In this document: positions 60,507 to 64,000 of the stretch, piece after piece
Layout: every line of letters begins with the position of its first letter
Numbering within the stretch: the stretch's first letter is position 1
Assembly (NCBI GenBank): GCA_963799315.1
Contig: CAWCWP010000001.1
Location: forward strand, 1,178,001 to 1,242,000
Length of the DNA: 64,000 nucleotides
DNA from: Parerythrobacter_A sp963799315
Lineage (GTDB): Bacteria; Pseudomonadota; Alphaproteobacteria; Sphingomonadales; Sphingomonadaceae
Direction of reading: 5' to 3'
Program-made: the position numbers and the translations under genes
The notes under the pieces: model-generated
The model's database searches: none
Told to the model about the DNA's origin: nothing
What the model saw: only the letters and a program-made list of their open reading frames with translations

Positions 60507-61101
60507 TTGGCTTCCCCTGATACGACATCGCCGACTCTGGTGCTTGCATCGGCCAGCCCGCGCCGTCTCGACCTGCTGGCACGGATCGGCGTGGTGCCCG
60601 ATGCGGTGTCGCCTGCCGATATCGACGAAACGCCCTGCATCAGGCAGAACTGCCGCGCGATTATGTGCGCCGTATGGCGCGCGAGAAGGCGGCAGCGGTT
60701 TCGTCCGACGACCAACCATGTGCTCGCCGGTGACACCGTGGTCGCCGTGGGTCGCCGCATCCTGCCCAAGGCGGAGGACGAAGCGAACCGCGCGGCGCTG
60801 TCTCGCGCTGGTGTCGGGCCGCCGCCACCGCGTGCTCTCCGCCGTCGCCCTGCGCGCACCCGATGGCACGATGCGCGAGAAGCTGAGCGAAAGCGTGGTG
60901 CGTTTCAAGCGGTTCTCCGCCGAGGAACTGGACGCCTACATTGCGTCGGACGAATGGCGCGGCAAGGCGGGCGGCTATGCCATACAGGGTGCAGCCGAGG
61001 CGCTGGTGGAATGGATACAGGGTAGCCATTCGGGCATCGTCGGCCTGCCGCTGTATGAAACAAGACTGCTGCTGAAGAACGCCGGGTTCACTCTTGCCTG
61101 A
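60507..61101 (+). CDS. maf: Maf-type nucleoside triphosphate pyrophosphatase (several frameshifts)
   Basis: Maf proteins hydrolyse non-canonical or modified NTPs. The N-terminal signature LVLASASPRRLDLLARIGV is intact. In other phases follow LPRDYVRRMAREKAAAV, HVLAGDTVVAVGRRILPKAE (the catalytic Asp), SGRRHRVLSAVAL, and EWRGKAGGYAIQGAAEALV with IVGLPLYETRLLL. Breaks are near 60640, 60712 and 60805. TTG 60507 is the likely start because GGAGG stands 5 bases before it. The stop overlaps the next gene. Confidence 0.88.
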
Positions 61102-62071
61102 AATCACGGATGGCTGGCTGGTCGAGCACGGTATCGACGAGAACCGCGCGGTGCTGCTGGAGGGTGGCGCGGTGGTTGCCGCGAGGCTCGATTGGCCGGG
61201 CAGATTGAAGGCCGGGATGGTCGCCAATGCCGTGCTGGTGTCGCGGCTGGCGGGTTCCGCGCGTGGCACGGTGCGTATCGAAGACCGCGAGGCGCTGGTC
61301 GACCGTCTACCCAAAAGCGCAAGCGAAGGTGCTGCCCTGCCCGTCCAGGTGCTGCGCGCCGCCTTGCGCGAACGGGGCCGCGCGAAACTGGCGCAGACTC
61401 GGTGGACCGATGCGAACCCGCGCCCCGCGCCCGCTCTGGAAGACACCCTCACCGATGCGCCCGTCCGTGTCGTGCCGCGCTTTCCCGAAGGCGTATGGGA
61501 AGATGTCTGGCTTGAGGCATGGTCGGGCCGTGTCGACTTTGCGCAAGGCGCGCTGACCTTTCACGATACGCCCGCCATGACGCTGATCGATATCGACGGA
61601 GACGACGATCCGGTGACGCTGGCGCACAAGGCAGTCGCTCCGCTGGCCGCTGCGTTGCGGCGGTTCGATATGGCCGGGTCCATCGGCATCGATTTTCCCA
61701 CGCTCGCCGCGCGTGCCGACCGCAAGACGGTCGATGCGGCGCTGGAGGAGGCGCTAGCGGGCTGGCCACATGAACGCACTGCCATGAACGGCTTCGGCTT
61801 CGTGCAGATCGTGGCGCGGCTGGACCGCGCGCCGCTAACGCGCCGTATCGCCAATGCGCGCGTCGGCGCGGCGGCGCGGTTCCTGCTGCGCGCGGCGGAG
61901 CGGGTGGATGGCGCGGGCCAATTGCTGATCACCGCCCATCCCGCACTGAAAGCCAAGTTCACCGATACGCGGATTGCCCTGCTGGCACGGCGCACGGGCC
62001 GCACCGTAACCCTCGCTTTCGATCCGGGGCTTGCGATAGAAGGCGGCTTCGCGCAGTCTGTCTCGCCATGA
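61094..62071 (+). CDS. Ribonuclease E/G-like protein (short form)
   Basis: A 325-residue protein resembling the catalytic core of RNase E/G but lacking a clear S1 domain. It holds the two acidic metal-ligand regions (MTLIDIDGD and GSIGIDFPTL) and an RNA-binding-like MNGFGFVQIVARLDRAPL. Such short proteins sit between maf and yacG in alphaproteobacteria. TTG 61094 overlaps the maf stop. Activity as a nuclease is inferred from the acidic residues only. Confidence 0.75.
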   Translation: MPEITDGWLVEHGIDENRAVLLEGGAVVAARLDWPGRLKAGMVANAVLVSRLAGSARGTVRIEDREALVDRLPKSASEGAALPVQVLRAALRERGRAKLAQTRWTDANPRPAPALEDTLTDAPVRVVPRFPEGVWEDVWLEAWSGRVDFAQGALTFHDTPAMTLIDIDGDDDPVTLAHKAVAPLAAALRRFDMAGSIGIDFPTLAARADRKTVDAALEEALAGWPHERTAMNGFGFVQIVARLDRAPLTRRIANARVGAAARFLLRAAERVDGAGQLLITAHPALKAKFTDTRIALLARRTGRTVTLAFDPGLAIEGGFAQSVSP

Positions 62072-62250
62072 GCAAGCTGCGCCCCTGCCCCATCTGCAAG
62101 AAACCGCGCGATGCGGACCATGCGCCGTTCTGTTCGCAGCGATGCCGCGACCGCGATCTGGCGCAGTGGTTCGGCGATGGCTACGCCGTGCCCGGACGCC
62201 ATGCCTCGCCAGAGGAAATGGCGGGCCAGTCCACACCGCCCGACGATTGA
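62068..62250 (+). CDS. yacG: DNA gyrase inhibitor YacG
   Basis: A 60-residue zinc protein: CPICKKPRDADHAPFCSQRC gives the Cx2C...Cx3C metal site, followed by DLAQWFGDGYAVPG. YacG binds GyrB and inhibits gyrase in E. coli. ATG 62068 overlaps the preceding stop (ATGA). The C-terminal tail is disordered. Confidence 0.9.
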   Translation: MSKLRPCPICKKPRDADHAPFCSQRCRDRDLAQWFGDGYAVPGRHASPEEMAGQSTPPDD

Positions 62251-62340
62251 AAACGGCTTGCCAAGCTTGCGGGGCTTCGCCATACGCGCGGCTTCCAACC
62301 GCTCGCCGGACGATCCGTTCGTTCGCTTTGCCGGGTGTCT

Positions 62341-62416
62341 GCCTCGATAGCTCAGTTGGTAGAGCACACGATTGAAAATCGTGGTGTCGGTGGTTCGAAT
62401 CCACCTCGAGGCACCA
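62341..62416 (+). tRNA. tRNA-Phe (GAA)
   Basis: A complete cloverleaf: acceptor GCCTCGA/TCGAGGC, D-stem GCTC/GAGC, anticodon stem CACGA/TCGTG with loop TTGAAAA (anticodon GAA), and T-arm GGTGG-TTCGAAT-CCACC. The CCA end is encoded. It lies between yacG and purC, a usual place in Sphingomonadales. Confidence 0.96.
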
Positions 62417-62457
62417 TTCCCCGCCCGCCGGTCCTGCTCAATTTTAGGGAACTGCCC

Positions 62458-63270
62458 ATGTCCCGCCGCCGCCAGATTTACGAAGGCAAGGCCAAGATCC
62501 TGTATGAAGGCCCCGAACCGGGCACCATCATCCAGTATTTCAAGGACGACGCCACCGCCTTCAACGCGGAAAAGCGCGGCACGATCAACGGCAAGGGCGT
62601 GATCAACAACCGCATCAGCGAGTTCGTGTTCACGCGGCTGTCGCATATCGGCATCCCGACGCACTTCATCCGCCGCCTGAACATGCGCGAACAGCTGATC
62701 CGGCAAGTCGAGATCGTGCCGATCGAGGTCATCGTGCGCAATGTCGCGGCAGGCTCCATCTGCAAGCGGCTGGGGCTGGAAGAGGGCGAGCAGCTGCCGC
62801 ACACCCTGATCGAATATTGCTACAAGGACGATGCGCTGGGCGATCCGCTGGTATCGGAAGAGCACATTGCCTGCTTCAACTGGGCCGGTCCCGAAGAGAT
62901 GCAGGACATCGCCAGCATGGCCATCCGCATCAACGATTTCCTGTGCGGCATGTTCGCTGCCGTCGATATCCGCCTGATCGATTTCAAGCTGGAATTCGGC
63001 CGCCTGTTCGAAAACGAATACAGCCGCATCATCCTGGCCGACGAGATCAGCCCGGACGGGTGCCGGTTGTGGGACCAGAAGACGAACGAGAAGCTGGACA
63101 AGGACCGCTTCCGCCGCGACCTGGGCGGAGAGCAGGAAGCGTATCAGGAAGTCGCGCGCAGATTGGGCCTGCTGGACGGCGAGAACAGCGGTCCGGGCGA
63201 AGTGTTCGACCTCAACGCCCATCGCGGGCGGATGCGCGGCAAGCCGAAAAAGGCACCGCCTTCCAAATAA
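62458..63270 (+). CDS. purC: Phosphoribosylaminoimidazole-succinocarboxamide synthase
   Basis: SAICAR synthetase of purine biosynthesis. It starts RRRQIYEGKAKILYEGPEPG and contains RGTINGKGVINNRISEF, PIEVIVRNVAAGSICKRLGL, and the catalytic-region LIDFKLEFGRLF with LADEISPDGCRLWD. ATG 62458 is preceded by AGGGA. 270 residues, intact, with a short Lys-rich C-terminal tail. Confidence 0.96.
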   Translation: MSRRRQIYEGKAKILYEGPEPGTIIQYFKDDATAFNAEKRGTINGKGVINNRISEFVFTRLSHIGIPTHFIRRLNMREQLIRQVEIVPIEVIVRNVAAGSICKRLGLEEGEQLPHTLIEYCYKDDALGDPLVSEEHIACFNWAGPEEMQDIASMAIRINDFLCGMFAAVDIRLIDFKLEFGRLFENEYSRIILADEISPDGCRLWDQKTNEKLDKDRFRRDLGGEQEAYQEVARRLGLLDGENSGPGEVFDLNAHRGRMRGKPKKAPPSK

Positions 63271-63328
63271 CGGGTTCGCCGCGCGCGGGGTCTTGCCAGC
63301 GACGCAATGCGCACCGCACTTAGGGCGC

Positions 63329-64000
63329 ATGAAAAAACTCAGCCTCGTCGCCCTGCTGCTCGCCACCGCCGCCCCGCTGACCGCGCAGGATACGCCCGAT
63401 AGCGAACCGGTCTGGGCGTTCGAGACCAGCGACATCGCCCCCGATCCCGCCTTCGTGTTCGGGCGGCTCGACAACGGCATGCGCTATATCGTGCGCCAGA
63501 ACGACCGGCCCGAAGGCACCGCGCTGGTGCGCCTGCATGTCGGATCGGGCAGCCTGTCCGAAAACGAGAACGAACGCGGGCTGGCGCATTTCCTCGAGCA
63601 TATGGCGTTCAACGGGTCGAAGCGCATTCCCGAAGGCGAGATGATCAAGCTGCTGGAGCGCGAAGGGCTGGCTTTCGGCGCGGACACCAATGCCAGCACC
63701 GGGTTCGAGGCGACGACCTACAAGCTCGACCTGCCGCGCGCCGATGCCGACTTGCTGGACACCGTGCTGATGATCCTGCGCGAAACGGCGAGCGAGCTGA
63801 CACTGGACCCCGAAGCCATCGACCGCGAGCGCGGCGTCATCCTGTCCGAACGGCGCGACCGCAACACCTTCGGCCTGAAGAACGTCATCGATTCCATCGC
63901 CTTCCAGACGCCCGACGCACGCTATGGCAATCGCCTGCCCATCGGCGTGGAAGAGGTGCTGCGCAACGCCGACGCCGCCACCTTCCGCGCGTTTTACGAA
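63329..64000 (+). CDS. M16 family zinc peptidase (3' end outside window)
   Basis: The N-terminal part of a pitrilysin-type M16 peptidase. A signal peptide (LSLVALLLATAAPLTAQD) sends it to the periplasm. The inverted zinc motif HxxEH is in GLAHFLEHMAFNGS, and a downstream Glu in RERGVILSERRDR is the expected third ligand. ATG 63329. The length cannot be judged because the frame runs off the edge. Confidence 0.9.
   Translation, partial: MKKLSLVALLLATAAPLTAQDTPDSEPVWAFETSDIAPDPAFVFGRLDNGMRYIVRQNDRPEGTALVRLHVGSGSLSENENERGLAHFLEHMAFNGSKRIPEGEMIKLLEREGLAFGADTNASTGFEATTYKLDLPRADADLLDTVLMILRETASELTLDPEAIDRERGVILSERRDRNTFGLKNVIDSIAFQTPDARYGNRLPIGVEEVLRNADAATFRAFYE

Noticed and set aside
62341..62420. 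tRNA-Phe as an integration site
   Set aside because: I saw no second copy of the tRNA 3' end and no integrase gene nearby.

Overview
The window looks like a chromosomal segment of a high-GC alphaproteobacterium, most likely Sphingomonadales (Erythrobacteraceae or Sphingomonadaceae). This rests on recognised protein families and on gene order: a ctaC-ctaD-ctaB-(40-aa coxF-like)-ctaG-ctaE-DUF983-SURF1-thrC block, infA-maf-RNase E/G-like-yacG-tRNA-Phe, and rplU-rpmA. No insertion sequence, prophage, CRISPR array or rRNA was seen. Genes are tightly packed, with many ATGA, GTGA or TGATG overlaps and four convergent pairs whose stop codons overlap in a CTAA or CTAG tetranucleotide.

Layout. 1-2035 (minus): yfgM-like and bamB, outer-membrane assembly. 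2152-4191 (minus): glycosyltransferase and hydrolase. 4251-8556: SelO (plus), a periplasmic protein and a trimeric autotransporter (minus). 8940-14077: astD, a lipoprotein, rarD, pyrC and ygfZ. 14074-16188 (minus): TetR regulator, GNAT and the rplU-rpmA operon with a clear promoter and terminator. 16410-18929: a lipoprotein, then molybdopterin genes (moaE, moaD, moaA) next to a small protein. 18944-28163 (minus): folB, a SAM methyltransferase, thrC and the aa3 cytochrome oxidase cluster. 28428-34654 (plus): pyrE-pdxJ-acpS-lepB-transporter-DUF3089-ruvX and two hotdog proteins. 34665-43767: class A PBP, cobS, MpaB-like, HxlR, J-domain, bolA, pirin, epoxide-hydrolase-like and DUF2332 genes. 43812-49507 (plus): hisG-hisD-nusB-thiL and the proton-pumping pyrophosphatase. 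49567-52510 (plus): acyltransferase, JmjC-like cupin and tesB. 52624-59997 (minus): an 11-residue peptide unit, a CHASE2/GGDEF-like/EAL regulator, uvrC and a TonB-dependent receptor. 60232-64000 (plus): infA, maf, RNase E/G-like, yacG, tRNA-Phe, purC and an M16 peptidase that runs off the end.

About half of the genes are broken by single-base frameshifts, including essential ones (thrC, pyrC, rplU, hisD, thiL, uvrC). In most cases removing one base restores the frame, which points to indel errors in the underlying sequence rather than to true pseudogenes. I therefore annotate these as whole genes and give the break positions.

The most interesting unexplained item is a compact unit at 52565-52720 (minus strand). 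It has a promoter-like pair with a 17-nt spacer, a strong ribosome binding site, an 11-codon ORF (MTGSIWDWIFN) and a terminator-like hairpin, and it sits directly behind the c-di-GMP regulator gene. The second is a TonB-dependent receptor carrying two tandem cysteine-containing repeats of about 60 residues in its C-terminal half.
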